NCBI GenBank assembly: GCA_023101725.1
Contig: JALJCO010013382.1
Location: 366,001-430,000, forward strand
Direction of reading: 5' to 3'
Source: Atherinomorus stipes
Taxonomy: Eukaryota > Chordata > Actinopteri > Atheriniformes > Atherinidae
Length of the DNA: 64,000 bases
Positions 1 through 12,531 of the stretch are shown piece by piece. Each line of letters starts with the position of its first letter. Position 1 is the stretch's first letter. The translations under genes and the position numbers were made by a program. Under the pieces are notes generated by a model. That model saw only the letters and a list, made by a program, of their open reading frames with translations, was not told the DNA's origin and did not search any database.

Positions 1-821
1 GTGGGAATCACAACATGAGGGGGACATGAGCTGCTTGGCAGAGGTCTGCGCTCTCCGAATTGATTGTCTCAAGTTAAAGTTTGTTAAAGCACCAGGTGAA
101 AAATGAGGTTGGTTTTGGTGGTGATCCCCTACTCTCTTACCAACATGACCCTGCGTGAAACCAGTCCACTGTTCACAAGTTATTCCAGTTTTTCTTGTTC
201 TCATTGTTCCTCTGTGATTAAAGTCCACAGTTGAGGTTCTGCATATTCTGCCATCTAGGAAATATTGATGAATAACAACAGTTAATGGGTTTGTTGCTGG
301 TCCAAGGGCAGTAATGGAAATAACGGCGTTAAAAAAGATGACACTAATGACATCTTGCAATAATTTGTTAATAAAAATATCTGTCCATAAAACCGATACC
401 GATATTTTCCAATATCGCATTTTAATGCCAAAATCGATAGGCCAATAATATCTGACATCCTTAATTGTCATCAGTGTTATCATCATTTTTATTGCTGGTA
501 CCTTTCAGTATTTCTTATTCCTATTTATTATTCAAATAATATCACTGGTAGAACTGTTTTTATGTGTATTATGAATACCACTCGAATATACTAAACTGAT
601 TAATAATGTATAATGTGTTTATTTTCTATATTTAGTTTAGCTTTAATAAATGAAATGTTAATTATTTATTTTATTCTTTAATTAAACACCACCTCATGTC
701 ACTCCAGATTTAAAGTTCCCATCACTGCAACAAGGATGTTGATGTTTTCCAGTTGAATTTCACTGAACTTGAAATTACAGTTTTTTTTTTGTTTTTTGTT
801 TTTTTTAAAAATGTTTTTCAG
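1..821. other. DCAF11 intron sequence with repeat debris
   Basis: This stretch has no coding signal. It lies upstream of the first DCAF11 exon in the window and ends in a T-rich tract before the acceptor at 820-821. Bases about 24-60 (core GAGGTCTGCGCTCTCCGA) match in reverse the start of the repeat at 17060, which I read as an RTE-type LINE tail. Bases about 385-465 hold degenerate GATACCGATATTTTCC-type motifs like those at hAT-MITE ends. Confidence 0.5.
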
Positions 822-3800
822 ACCAGAACATCCGCCTGTACGACACCACCAGGGGGCGCTTTCACCTACGACGAACTGTGAAGGCCCGAGATGTTGGCTG
901 GAGCGTGCTGGACGTGTGCTTCACACCCGACGCTCACAACGTTCTCTACTCCAGCTGGTCTGACTACAGTAAGGCTGCTGGATGATGCAGGGAATAGTCG
1001 TCCGTAAAGAGTTTGCTGTGTGGAAATCTTTATCTCTTGACAAAGTCTGGATTATATTTGTAGTACTAATTAACTGTCACACTTCTGTAAAAATTGGATA
1101 CAGGTTGGAGATAAAAATGTTTTCTCTTTCTAAGGGACGTAAATGTAATTGGACAAAATCATATACTTTTCTCTTATGAATCCTTTTGGGTCACGACTGC
1201 AACAATCCTCAGTTGTTTATGATTTTTAAAAAATTTTTTTGCTTACAATCAGTCGTTATACAGATATTTTTTATGCCTTATGAGATGTTCCAAGTCCTTC
1301 CCAGACTCCTCTTGTCATTCTGGTGCAGGTTGGTCCTAATGTCATATGTCCAAAGACCTTTTTGTTAATTTACCACATGTATTTTTCTCATGAAGTCTTC
1401 TCTTTATTGTAAACTTAAGTGAACATTAGTCCACCCATCCATCTTATGGAGAGTTTCTCTTTGGACTGGATCCTTTGAAAGTCCAGTTCTTTTTATTTTA
1501 GTTTTCTTTTTTTCCTGCAGTTTTTTTGGTCTCTCCTAATCTTCATGCCATTTCTCTTTAACTTACATTCAAAGCTCCTCTGACTGCATGGTGTGACCTG
1601 ATTGGTGGATGAACGCTTTACCCCCAACCCCACAGCCACCTGTTGTCCACTTACATTTAAGACCCTGGAGAAAAAAAAGCTTCTTGAGTTTTATTTTTAG
1701 GTTTTTATATTTTGTTATTTGGCTAAGTAATTCCATACCAACAAAATGCACTAGAATAAATACAAGGAGCAGTTTTTTTAGCTCTGCTGTTGGTGAAATG
1801 TTTCAGGATGTAATTAAAAATAATTCAATCTTTGGCAGGTCTTAATTTGATAAATACAACCTAGTAAGTTGCTGTCGTACGTCTGATCAAATGCTCTTGA
1901 TTAATTAATGATCATAAGTTTGAACACCTCTATGAAACCAGAAATCGCATCATTGGGTGGGTGTTAACACAGTACCAAGGAGGAAAAACTAGCTAACATT
2001 AAGTAATCTTAAAGAAGCAACTGCTACTCCCCATCAATCCTGGAAAGGTTATACAGTAAGGTCATTTCTAAAACATTTGGGGTCCATCGTTCTATAGTGA
2101 GGGAGATTATTCAGAAGTGGAAAATATTCAACACAGCTGCTAATCTTCACAGGAGTGGACGTCCCAGGAAGTTCAGGCAAGGGTCAGACTGTGTAATACT
2201 CAGATAAACAGCAGAAAACACCAAGAGCTACGTCTCAGGCTCTCCAGGCCTCAGTTAGCATGCTATATGTTGGAGTTCATGATAGTAAAAGTTGTGATAA
2301 AGAAAAAAAACAAACAAACAAAAAACATGTTAGTAAAATTTAAACAAAATACTGAACAAGTATGACGGCTGGCTTGCAGGAAAAGCCTCTTCTCTCTAAA
2401 GCAGGGGTGTCAAAGTGGGTCCAGGGAGGGCTGCTGGTTTTCTTTCCAACCAAGCAGTAGCACACCAGACTCCACTCATCTCATCAAGTCATCAGGTTAA
2501 GACCGGACTCACTCGATGAGATGAGTGGAGTCTGGTGTGTTACTGCATAGTTGGAAAGAAAACAAGCGGCCACACAGCCCTTCCTGGAACCACTTTCACA
2601 CCCCAGATCTAAAGAATATAGCCCCGTTTCCACCAGCGGGTCTGGGTCGGGTCGGGCCAGGCCGGATCGGGTGGGCTTTGGTACGGATGTGTTGATTTCA
2701 CATTGCGTCCTTACAGCAAATTGGACCCTTACCTGGAGGCGTAGTATTAACCGGACAGCGCTGCTACATGATTGCGTGACATCATCGCTGTGAAACGCCT
2801 TTTAACCAAACCACCACATGAGACAGAAACAATGGAGTCACCCGTGGTTTGTTTTTACACCGGGTCACACGGGAAGTGACAGATTTTTCAACGAATCAAC
2901 GGATTGCTGTGTATTAGCTCCACCTCTTTGGTCCGGATCGGTTAGATCAGTACTCCTACCAAAGGGTACCAAAAAAGTAGGCCAGGTTGGATATAAGGAT
3001 ACCCGTCCCAGTTTTTATCTGTGGAGACGCAAAAAGATGTGGACCGATCCAGCCCGACTCGACCCAGACCTGCTGGTGGAAACGGGGCTTATGGCAGCTC
3101 AGCTTAGGTTTGCAAAGTTGCATCTGAACAAACCACAAAACTTCTAGGATGTTGGACAGACCAGATCAAAGTGGAAAAACCAGGCAAAGTATATCAATAC
3201 AAATATTTCATACCAACAGTCAAGCACGGGGGTGGAGGGATGATGATCTGGGCTTGTTCTCCTGCCACAGGACCTGGACACCTTGCAGCCATTGAGTGGA
3301 CCATGATCTCTTCTGTAAAGATGTCAAGTATTATAGATCGTCTTAGTTCAATTACTGTCAAAGAAATAATCAAAACTTTACGATTATCAGGATCATTATG
3401 CATTCATAAGTTCATAAGTTTTATTTATTTCCATTCCTTGATACTAAAAAAATAATATAGAAGCAAAATAACAAAGTAACAATTTTATGATGACTTAATT
3501 GTAGTATTTAATAGGTTGAGTAATCCTAACATCCCTGCTCCTCCTACCAAAGTATACAACTGGACAATAAATCCAAATACAGCAGCAGATCTACAACAGA
3601 ACATCGAAAAAAGAAAAAAAATAAACGTGTTGACATGATCCAGTAAAAATCCACACTTTAACCTGACTGAAATGCTGTTGTAGACCCTTCAGAGAGCTGC
3701 AGAAACCAATGCTGCAAACCTCAATGACCTAAAGCAGCATTATAAAGAAGAGTGGACCAAGATAGTGATAGATAACATCATCCAGAAAACCGCGACCTCA

Positions 3801-6800
3801 ACTTATTGTTGCTGAATCATGAGGTTGGTTTAAATTTTCACATAGTTTCTTCATTTTGTGGCAGTTTATGTTCAACTATCGAGGTGTAATATATCATGAT
3901 TGATTGGAAGACCTGGTAAGGATCAGATTACTGTCATTAACATAATTTTAATAATATCCTGATACATTAAACATATGGATTAAGCAGATGACAGTAAAGT
4001 TGGAGCCAGTGACTCAGACAGTGCTCGCTGCAGACGATCTGTTTACATATTCAAACAATATGTTGGCAAGGTCATAAACAATAAGTGTCTAACATCTTTA
4101 TTTATGTCTCCATGGAGAAGAAACTGTTGGATTTTGTGTTTCTAAGTAAGAAATTGCTGACATCTTCTCTGTTTGTGTCTCCCTGCAGTTCATTTGTGCA
4201 GTATAGAAGGAGACAGTGAAAACCACACCGCCCTGGACCTCAAGTTAGTGTTTCCCCTCATAGTAACTTATAACATTACGAAGCAGGTAATCTATCATTC
4301 CTTACCAGCCGGCCCTCCTCTGCCTTCATTACCACCTGGATGAATGATGTTGTACAAACTCGTCACCCCAACATCCATCCTCTCGCTCTGTGTGTGTCCC
4401 TTTGTTTAAAAGCAGACATCTCTATGCCAGCTAAAGTAACAGTGACATTGTCTCAGAGGTGATGCGTGTCGTCATAAAGATGTTTTCTGTGTGGGATGAC
4501 GAGCGGTAGACGGTGTAGTGGTGATTCGGTAATGCTGTTTCTGTGTCTGTGCTTTGTAGTCCGGATGAGAGGAGGTTCTGTGTGTTCTCACTGGCTGCTT
4601 CAACAGATGGGAAAGAGATTCTGGGAGGGTGAGTACAGTTTACTCTGACAGATGTGACACTTTCACTGCTAATATACAGGAAAAAAAAATCCTCTTCGAA
4701 AAATCAGATCACAATCAAGTGAAATAATAAGGTTATTGCATGTGGTACAATTTCTTTAAATAAGGAAAAATATAAAAATCTGGAGAAAATAAATAAGAGA
4801 CCACTACAAAATTCTCAGGTTTATCCTTTATAGGTTCCTGTATTGGTTAACTGTGCAGCTTTCGCTTCTTTTTTGTGACATTTCTCTACATTTCTAAATA
4901 AAACTATTAATCTTAAATGGAATTTCAAAGGAAATTAAATTCTATCAAAATAACAACGATTCATTGTTTGCAAAAGATGATGAATTCAAAGAAAACAAAT
5001 CTTCTGTTCACTTTTAAACAAAATAATACCAATGTTTTTAATAAAAACATCCAGAAAGCAGTATTTGGTGGATTCATTGATCTGTAATCACAGCTTAATG
5101 GGTTTTAGTGTGTTCCCTTTGGTAACCTTTTAACGTTTTTTCAAAGATAAAAGTCAGACAGCTCATGGTTTCAGTGGAGCCAACTATGACAGGCTCTGGA
5201 TATGGTGATCCTCCATCCAGACCTTGATACTTCTGGCTGTGTGGCATGGAGCATCATCCTGCTGGGAATACTGATCCTTAGCAGAAAGAAGCAAATGTCT
5301 TTCTAGGAAAACTTTGCACATGGTTTTATTTATGCATCCTTCACAAAGACAGTTCCAGCCTTGCTGAAGCCCTGAGATCATCACCAGGTCTCCATCTCAC
5401 CAGATGAAAACTCGGTGTCGGTCAAAGGTGAAAACTGGACTCATCAGAGTAGATGACATTCCTCCAGTCTTCTGCAGTCCAGTTCCTGTGGTCCTTTTCA
5501 CACCTCAGACTGAGTCTTTGCTTCTTATTGATGAAAGTTTTTCTGGTTCAGCATGACTTCCTTTCTGTTCTGACTGTTTTTGCTGTGAACTGCACACCAG
5601 TCAGTTTGCCTCTGTGTTTGAAGGTCACTTGCTGCCAGTCTATAGCCTGTTTTCTCCCTGTCAGACTGTAGCTTTGTTGTCTTCATAAAGCAGAATAAGA
5701 TGTGTTTGTGTGGGAATGTATTTTAGGTGAAAATACCAGACATGCTGATTTAAATAGCGTGTAAAAAGCAGTGCTCTTATTTTTTTTTCCTTGAAGCTGT
5801 ATAGACTTTAGACAAGCGAAACACTCATTTGATGTCCATGAAAAACTTCTCAAAACCAGCCCGTCAGTGCTTCTCACTTAAAGAGAAAATATCTCATAAA
5901 AGGTGACTAAACAAGATGTTTCTTCTTAATTCAATAATGGAACTTTTTCTTTTAAAAGCAAGACAAAGTCTTAAGTCTGAATGAAACTGTTCTCAAACTG
6001 TTTAAGTAAAATAATTTAACTTGTATGCATGGAAAATAACCAGTTTCAGGATTTAGTAACTAAGTGAGAAATAAAAGACGAGCTCTTAAAATGTGATTAA
6101 TAATCTTACACATTCTGCTCTTGCTGAGTCTCAAAACGAGATCGAAGAGACTTTTCGCTGGCTGTAATACTTTAACACTTTTTTGCAGTGTTTTATTGTA
6201 AAATACCTCACATTTGATTTTAGCTGGATGTAATTAATTTGTGTTTATTTTCAGAGCAAACGACGGCTGCCTTTATGTTTTTGATCTGGAGCAGAACAAA
6301 CGAACCCTGAAGGTGAGTTTCCTGTCAGCTTCTGCATCACATCCACCTCGAGCTGCAGTCAAGGTTAAGTCAGTCACAGCGAAGCGAGCAGTAAAGTTTT
6401 AGCTCCACCCTGTAGCAGGGCAGTCGGGGTTAAACCCCTCCCCCCCTCTGTGCAGCAGTCAGTAGCAGACCTCCACCATCTGCTTCATCCTCCCTAACCT
6501 CTGTGTGTGTTTGCTTCACCTAACACTGAAACTTTTCCATCTTTGTTTCTCATCAGATCGACGCCCACGAGGACGACGTGAACGCGGTGGCGTTCGCCGA
6601 CAGCTCGTCCCAGCTGCTTTTCTCCGGCAGCGACGACGCTTTGTGCAAGGTGTGGGACAGACGGACGCTGCGGGAGGACAGACCGCAGCCCGTCGGACAG
6701 CTGGCCGGCCACCGAGACGGCATCACCTTCATCCACAGCAAGGTGGGAGGAACGCCGCTGCGCGGTCCGTCAGTGAAGCGGTTCGTGGTTATCCGTCTTT

Positions 6801-9800
6801 CTCTCTTTCACTCCGACAGGGTGACGCTCGCTATCTAATCAGTAACTCCAAGGACCAGTCCATCAAGCTCTGGGACGTCAGGAAGTTCTCCCCCAAAGAG
6901 GGGCTGGCTGCTTCCCGCCTGGCCGTCACCCAGCAGAACTGGGATTACCGCTGGCAGCAGGTCCCCCAGAGAGGTGAGGAAGGGGGAGGAGATGAAAAAT
7001 GGGATTATGTTTTAAAAGAAGGGAAAATATTTGAAGCTTCTTCACCTCACATATCTGGGTATCCTCTTTCTGACTGAAAGATGCTGCTGCTTTTACTGGG
7101 ATGTTTCCTCATGACTGTCCAGTTTGTAATGGTCAGAGGACCTTCAGGGGTTTTTGAGCTAGCATTGTACATTTTATTGTCTTCTAGATTGTTTATAATC
7201 TTGTAATTTCTTCTAATGTATCTAAATCTTTTAGCCATTTCATTTATTCTAGTGCATTTTAATCTTTTGAATAACTTTGTGTATTTTAGTCCAGGATTTT
7301 TTTTTTTTTTTGCTCTTTTGTTTTCGGCCTTTGAATTTTGTTCAGTGTATTCTTCATTTCTAATTCCTTTATTGTATCTTAATTTGTTGGTTTCTGTTGG
7401 TGTCATATCGTTTTTACATTTTTTTTTTTTTTTTTTGCATTTCAATTACTTTTTTGCACTTTTTATTACTCTTACTGCATTTGTTTCTTTGTTAGCCTTC
7501 AGTTTCACTTAGTGTATTCTACCTTTCTAATTCCTGTATTGCATCTTAACCTGCTAATTTCTTTTAGTTTATTGTAGTTTTTAGATTTAGATCTTCATTA
7601 TTTTTCAAGCATATGAGTGTATTTTGTTTTTCAGGTCCTTTAATGTCTTTTGTAGGGATGTAACGTTTACCGGTAAAATAATAAACTGTGATAAAATTCC
7701 CAACGATTAGTTTTACCGTTTCAAATTTTATTAATCGTTAAAAACCGTGATTGATTACTGCACTTTGAAAAACTCACAGTGATGCTGCTCATTGCTGGAA
7801 AAGCAGCAGCCCTTCCAGTTTGCAACATTTAATTTTATGAGAACATGGTGGAAGGCAACAAAGGCACCCACATGGACAGTACTCGGGAGATTTTTTCCCC
7901 CTTTAAAAAGGACAAAGTAGACATCTAGACCCATTTTAGATATCTTTACTGATAGTAGGAGGGGATTTCAAAAATACCGCAATAAAAATAACCGCGATCA
8001 TCATTTTGGTCACAATAACTGTGATATGAAATTTCCATATCGTTACATCTCTAGTCTTTTGTTGTGCAAAATTTCTGGCTCTGCGTGAAATGTCTGTCTC
8101 TTTGTGTTCAACGGTTGTTTTTTATGTGCAGTCGTCCTCAAAATTATTTATACCCCACAATTAAAGAAAATACTAAATTCACAACAGTAATTCATATAAA
8201 AAGAAAATAAAGTATTAAATAAAAATTTGCTAAATTATAATTCAGTGATACAAAATATTGCTTTTGAATTCTAGTTGAAAAGAATAATAATGATAAAAAA
8301 AAAAAAACTAAAACTGTCCCAGATCAATTAGAGCACTTTGGTCATAACCAATGGAGGAAAATATCTGTCAACAGGTGCAGACGTCTGATTGGATGTCACA
8401 AAAAACACTTGATTGCAGTAATTGTCTCAAAGTGTTCAGGGGCATCACCATCATGTTTTTTTACTTGTTTTATTTTTTGTTTGTTTATTTTTAATATTTC
8501 TGGTAAACCATAATTCAAAATCAATGTCATAATGTTCTTGAAATTTTATTTATTATTAGTTTTTTTTTCATTTTCAACTTATTTCACTGACAGCTGATTT
8601 TTTTTTTCTTATTTAATGGGAAGGTATAAATAATGACTGTTCATCACCTTGGCAACCATGTGTTTTTATAACGAGCTATATAAACTGAATGAATTGGATG
8701 TGTGTTGCAGCCCTGAAGAGGCACAAGCTGACGGGTGACACCTCAGTGATGACGTACCGCGGTCACGGCGTTCTGCACACGCTCATCCGCTGCCGCTTCT
8801 CTCCGGAGTTCAGCACCGGGCAGAGATTCATCTACTCTGGCTGCTCCACCGGCAAAATCATCAGTAAGTTTCTGCATCTCTGTGGGACGACGCGGGGAAA
8901 CGATGAGGACTGAGAGGCTGTGTTCATCTACAAGAAGCTGAAGTGGTGAAATGTTTGTGTGTCCAGTCTACGACGTGCTGACCGGGACGGTGGTGTCCAG
9001 GCTGTCGGGTCATGACGCCTGCGTGAGGGACGTCAGCTGGCACCCGTATGAGGACAAACTCATCAGCAGCTCTGTAAGTACAAAGCTGGCTGGTTTGAAA
9101 TATAAATCCAAGGATGTTTGACAAAGCTCTTCAAGCCCTTGAGCCACAATTAAACTGCAAAGTGTTTTATGTTGTCACGAAACACAAAGAGTTTCTTTAA
9201 ACATTAAACCTGCTGTTCCACTTACAGCTGCAAAAATCAGCTGAAATTCAGTTCAGACTTTAAAGGCTGAGCATTCCCAGTGCTTCTTACCAGTGCACAG
9301 TGGGGAAAGTCAAACATCTCAGCTGCTCCAGAGAATGGTACATAGTACAAAAGAGTAGTAGAAAAAGAACAACACAAGATCTCGTAAATAAGAGTCAAAT
9401 TTGAGAATAGTCTGAAATAATAATGTCACGATACTGCGGTAGGTAAATTGCCACAATATTGTGTTCTTGTCATGGTATTAAAATGTGTCTTGAGGCAAAA
9501 ATAATAGTTTTTAGTCCGCTCCAAGTGGAGCATAACATACTAATCTACATAGACCATGATCCTTTGCAGCCAGCGCACTCTTTTGAACCAATGGGAGCTC
9601 ACACAAGCAGCCCACGCGGAAAAACAAACCAGGTGAAAGGCGCAAGAGTGTATGGATATGGATCTTGTTAAATACTCTGCGAGAAGCGAGAACTTTGGTC
9701 TTGTTTTCGAGGCTATGGCTACGTTGATTTGGTGAGTTGATATTTAATGACAAACTTGGTAGAGCGAGGTTGTGTGCGCGGATGTCCGTGTATTTAAGCA

Positions 9801-10773
9801 CCTCGGGTTGTATACATTTTCCCATTTTCTCACCACCTTGATCAGCTGTTCGTTAAAATTGTTTAACCTCGCAGCGGATGTGGACGAGCATCCGCTCCGC
9901 TGATGTATTAACAAAAAAAACGTCTGCAAGAACAAAGTCCTGGTGGAGTCCAGATGAGTTATGATGTGTTGTGTGTTCAGAGATGCTATTTTTCATACCT
10001 TGGCTGGAACCAGTGCTGTTGCCTTTCTATGATCTCCAACCAGTTTGCCCATTCTCCTCCGACCTCTGGCATTCTGGTCCAGGCATCCGCCGTTCACTGG
10101 ATATTTCCTCTTCGTCAGACCATTCTCTGTAAACCCTCGAGACGTTTGTGTGAGAATCCCAGTGAATAAGCAGTTTGTGAGATACTCAGATCAGCAACCA
10201 TGCCACGTTCTGTCACTTAAATCCCCTTTTTTCTCTTTAACCATGTTAACATGACTAAATGCGTTGAGTTGCAACTGAGCTGGTGTACCTAATAAAGTGT
10301 CAGTCAGTGTATAAATGATTGCTGTGTAGTATTTACAGTAAAAGTAGAGGAAATATCTAAAAGTTTGTGCTTTTTTAGTTGTTTCCAAAAACATCCCTGG
10401 CATTTTTAATCCGTAAAAATGATTGATGTAAAGAACCAAATTGATAGTGAAGGTGGCATTCAGCATCTCTGTGTAGCCTTTTTTTTAACCCCTAAACTTG
10501 AATAATTAATGTGAAACAAGATATGACCCCCCCCCCCCCCTCTATGAAAGAGGCTGTAACTTGATGAGTAATTCCTCATCATCGGCTCTAATATGTCGGA
10601 TCTCTGCACTGTTTTCTTTCATACGATGATCAACAGGTTGTCAAAGGGAGAAAATAAATAAATAATAAATAAATGATTTTGTGTGATGTTTCCAGTGGGA
10701 CGGAGCAGTGCGGATGTGGGAGCACAGACAAACCCATCCTCTGGAGGAGGAGCGGGAGAGAGAGAGGGACTGA
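822..10773 (+). CDS. dcaf11: DCAF11, DDB1- and CUL4-associated factor 11 (3' part, nine exons)
   Basis: WD40-repeat substrate receptor of CUL4-DDB1 ubiquitin ligases. Exons: 822-968, 4189-4243, 4560-4628, 6255-6312, 6557-6742, 6820-6973, 8711-8863, 8967-9073, 10696-10773. All junctions are GT-AG and phases agree, giving 334 residues plus a stop. The 5' exons lie outside the window. The protein runs from QNIRLYDTTRGRF through several WD repeats (ILGGANDGCLYVFD, AHEDDVNAVAF, LSGHDACVRDVSWHP) to WDGAVRMWEH. Two WDxR motifs are visible, VWDRRTL and LWDVRKF; in the DCAF family such motifs contact DDB1. The C-terminus is a short acidic/basic tail (EEERERERD). Introns are filled with Tc1 and MITE debris. 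FITM1 follows 1.8 kb downstream on the same strand, as in mammals. Family assignment is firm. Confidence 0.95.
2396..2612. repeat. Long palindromic (foldback) element
   Basis: Two inverted arms of about 90 bases each flank a short spacer. The inner arms, 2437-2485 and 2515-2563, are nearly perfect complements around CCAGACTCCACTCATCTC. The outer arms (GGGGTGTCAAAGTGGGTCC against its complement near 2585-2605) are more diverged. No coding capacity. It resembles non-autonomous foldback MITEs; a similar design occurs at 19592-19790. Confidence 0.8.
2621..3088. mobile_element. MITE with ~45-bp terminal inverted repeats
   Basis: The left end GCCCCGTTTCCACCAGC continues as GGGTCTGGGTCGGGTCGGG. The right end is its complement, with few mismatches, ending in GGTGGAAACGGGGC. 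The interior of about 370 bases has no transposase. The ORFs across it are by-products of the inverted repeats. It is inserted in the Tc1 remnant immediately after the foldback element. Confidence 0.8.
4629..6254 (-). mobile_element. Tc1-like transposon remnant in a DCAF11 intron (core ~5080-5690)
   Basis: The intron between DCAF11 exons 4560-4628 and 6255-6312. On the minus strand at 5184-5384 a frame contains QQDDAPCHTARSIKVW, the block around the second catalytic Asp of Tc1-like DDE transposases. Neighbouring sequence up to about 5690 continues the decayed element. The rest is AT-rich with no coding signal. Confidence 0.7.
7653..8053. mobile_element. hAT-type MITE with perfect 8-bp target duplication
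   Basis: It starts TAGGGATGTAACG and ends CGTTACATCTCTA, an inverted pair. Both sides are flanked by GTCTTTTG (7645-7652 and 8054-8061), an exact 8-bp direct repeat, which is the hAT superfamily signature. The interior of about 400 bases is non-coding, with TTACCGGTAA-like palindromic motifs near the left end. It lies in the DCAF11 intron between exons 6820-6973 and 8711-8863. The preceding part of that intron, 7140-7600, is T-rich low-complexity sequence. Confidence 0.85.
8131..8640. mobile_element. Non-autonomous Tc1/mariner-like element, copy 1
   Basis: The left end AAATTATTTATACCCC has an inverted partner GGTATAAATAAT near 8622. The interior shares long stretches with 35741-36265, for example AACAGGTGCAGACGTSTGATTGG and ACACTTGATTGCAGT. 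The two copies therefore belong to one dispersed family. No transposase frame is seen. Confidence 0.65.
9074..10695. repeat. Last DCAF11 intron: dispersed repeats and poly-C
   Basis: No exon. Bases about 9425-9720 are an hAT-like mosaic (CACGATACTGCGGTA). Bases about 9955-10310 are a dispersed repeat ending GGTGTACCTAATAAAGTG, a tail frequent in fish genomes whose class I do not name. An uninterrupted run of 14 C lies at 10527-10540. Confidence 0.5.
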
Positions 10774-12330
10774 CGAAAGGAGAAACGAAGCCAGAGACGA
10801 AGAAAAAGACGCCGGAGGGAGTGACATCATCGCAAGATGGAGGAGGAAGAGGAGGAGGGGGTGATGCTAGCCCTGACTGGATGAAGCTCATAAGCTCCAA
10901 ACTAAGACTTCAATATGTTTTAAATTCAATGCTGGATATTAATGATTATAGCATGGCTGTGAAGTATTCGTTCAGAAGGCGCTCAGGCCTTTCCGTGTTG
11001 ACATTAGAGCGCAGTGGGACGGCTTCGGCCCACTTCTGGTTTTCTTTTTGATTTTAGAGGAAACGGGGCTGGTGTTTTGGGGATCTGGCCTGAAACGGGC
11101 CGGACGCGCTAAGCTCTGCATCTAACGGGCTTTCAAGACGAGCGATCAGTTAGCTACACTAAGAAAACAACGATGGATGTTGCAGGGGAAACGTGATGGT
11201 GATAATTCTGTAAACTTGTATAGTATTTTAATGGTATGTGCATTCAGGGAGTGTTACATAGGTAGTCGTCAGTGTGCTGATTTGGCATCCGTTTTGCCAC
11301 TGCTGTTAAAAATAACACAAGCTGTGTCCCATTTAAAGTCCCCACTTGCAGTCTGAATATATATCTTGTTTTCCAGTCATCTGAAATCACGACTTCTTCA
11401 CCTGGTTGTGTGTTTTTCCTGATTTCACCACCAATCTGCGACATTTGAGCTGTTTAAAGGCAACTTTATGGTTGATTCTATTTTTTTTTAACAAGAAAAG
11501 AGCATTTATGTTGGCCAATATAACCCTGTGATACATCTAAAAAGTTTTGAATACTTGTGATACTATTATAAGATAAGGACTCAAGATGTGCACATGCCAA
11601 CACTCACACATCTGTATATGCAAATTTTCAGGTGTTTATATCTTCGCCCATGTCTCACTTTCAGACTGTTTTACAGTAACAATTAAAAACTTTCTTTAAA
11701 CTTATAAATTTCTCTGCTGTCATTCTTAAATTGAACTCTTTGGAGCTTAAAAGCTTGAACCGTTAGTCCTGAGGAGGTAATTAGTCCAGGGTTTGTGGGT
11801 GACTGCAGCTGCCAGACAACTGCAAAGTGGCCTGAAGGACATTGTAGTGACAGCAATGCAGCCAGGGGCTAAAATTAGACAGAAATTCTTTGTCATCTGG
11901 TTTCATTTGCACCTACTGTTCCTACTTTAAACAAAGCCGATTCTTCTAAAATCTCACCACAAACTGAGATGTATTCATTCTGAGACATGAATATATGACG
12001 TTTGGTTGAGGAGGTTATAAAAGGAATCGGGGCTGGAAATAAAAAGAGACTGAGAAACAGCTGTTCCAAGCGCCAAATGAACTCTGGCAACAGTTTATAA
12101 CTTAAATTAGTTTTGGCTTCGACGGCCAATTCTAAGAAGAGATGCAGAGACGGAGCCAAATGATCCATTTTATAGAGGAATACTTCTTTCTTTTCTCCAC
12201 ATTATGCAAATATATGCGAAAAATACTGCATAGCAACACCTCAAACTGATGAGAAACTGGAGTTAAAGTTCATGGACAGACTTGGTTTATTATCAGAAGC
12301 CGTTGATGTTTAAGGAAGATATTTATTGCT
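10774..12330. other. DCAF11 3' UTR and intergenic space
   Basis: No convincing ORF. The sequence directly after the DCAF11 stop stays purine-rich to about 10860 and is probably 3' UTR. The first clear AATAAA is at 12038-12043, about 1.26 kb downstream; an AATTAAA-like site occurs near 11681. Which one is used cannot be told from sequence. Confidence 0.4.
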
Positions 12331-12424
12331 TTAAAAATAATGAGCTCATTTCCCACAACAGGACAAGGTGGGGGGGTTTAGAGGGTAAAGGGGGCGGCAT
12401 GGTTGTATTTTTATAAACCATGTG
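12331..12424 (+). promoter_or_regulatory. Candidate FITM1 core promoter with MEF2 site
   Basis: Within 205 bases of the FITM1 start codon lie, in order, TTAAAAATAA at 12331-12340 (a full match to the MEF2 consensus YTAWWWWTAR), GGGGGCGG at 12390-12397 (GC box), TATAAA at 12412-12417, and CATGTG at 12419-12424 (E-box). Mammalian FITM1 is mainly expressed in skeletal muscle, so a MEF2 plus E-box arrangement fits. Motif function is inferred only. Confidence 0.45.
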
Positions 12425-12531
12425 CTCTGCTGCATGCCTGACAGTGTGGAAGTGGAACTGCTGTGCCTTGCACGCCAACAGGACTCCCAGCTCGTTAGGT
12501 AACTGCAAAAGGTGACCAACCATCCGTCCAC

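Larger units (their letters stand above)
1900..3840 (+). mobile_element. Degenerate Tc1-like transposon, interrupted
   Basis: Three blocks read like broken Tc1 transposase in order. Block 1 (about 2050-2280) gives a helix-turn-helix-like stretch: FGVHRSIVREIIQKW and SGRPRKF. Block 2 (about 3115-3310) includes KHGGGGMMIWA and ATGPGHLA, the usual Tc1 catalytic-core neighbourhood. Block 3 (about 3640-3830) resembles the 3' coding end, with a PHFNLTE-like stretch. Stops and shifts break every block. The middle is occupied by the two palindromic elements at 2396-2612 and 2621-3088, which were therefore inserted later. It lies in a DCAF11 intron. Confidence 0.75.

Noticed and set aside
2551..3147. 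ORFs of 80-109 residues
   Set aside because: They are made by the inverted ends of the MITE at 2621-3088 and do not resemble a protein family.
7047..7512. Open frames of 98-132 residues on opposite strands
   Set aside because: They are Lys/Asn-rich or Phe-rich translations of a T-rich low-complexity tract in a DCAF11 intron, directly after a confirmed exon boundary.
10619..11051. Open frames across and beyond the last DCAF11 exon
   Set aside because: The phase-correct frame stops at 10771-10773. The other frames are purine-rich shadows of the exon and 3' UTR.
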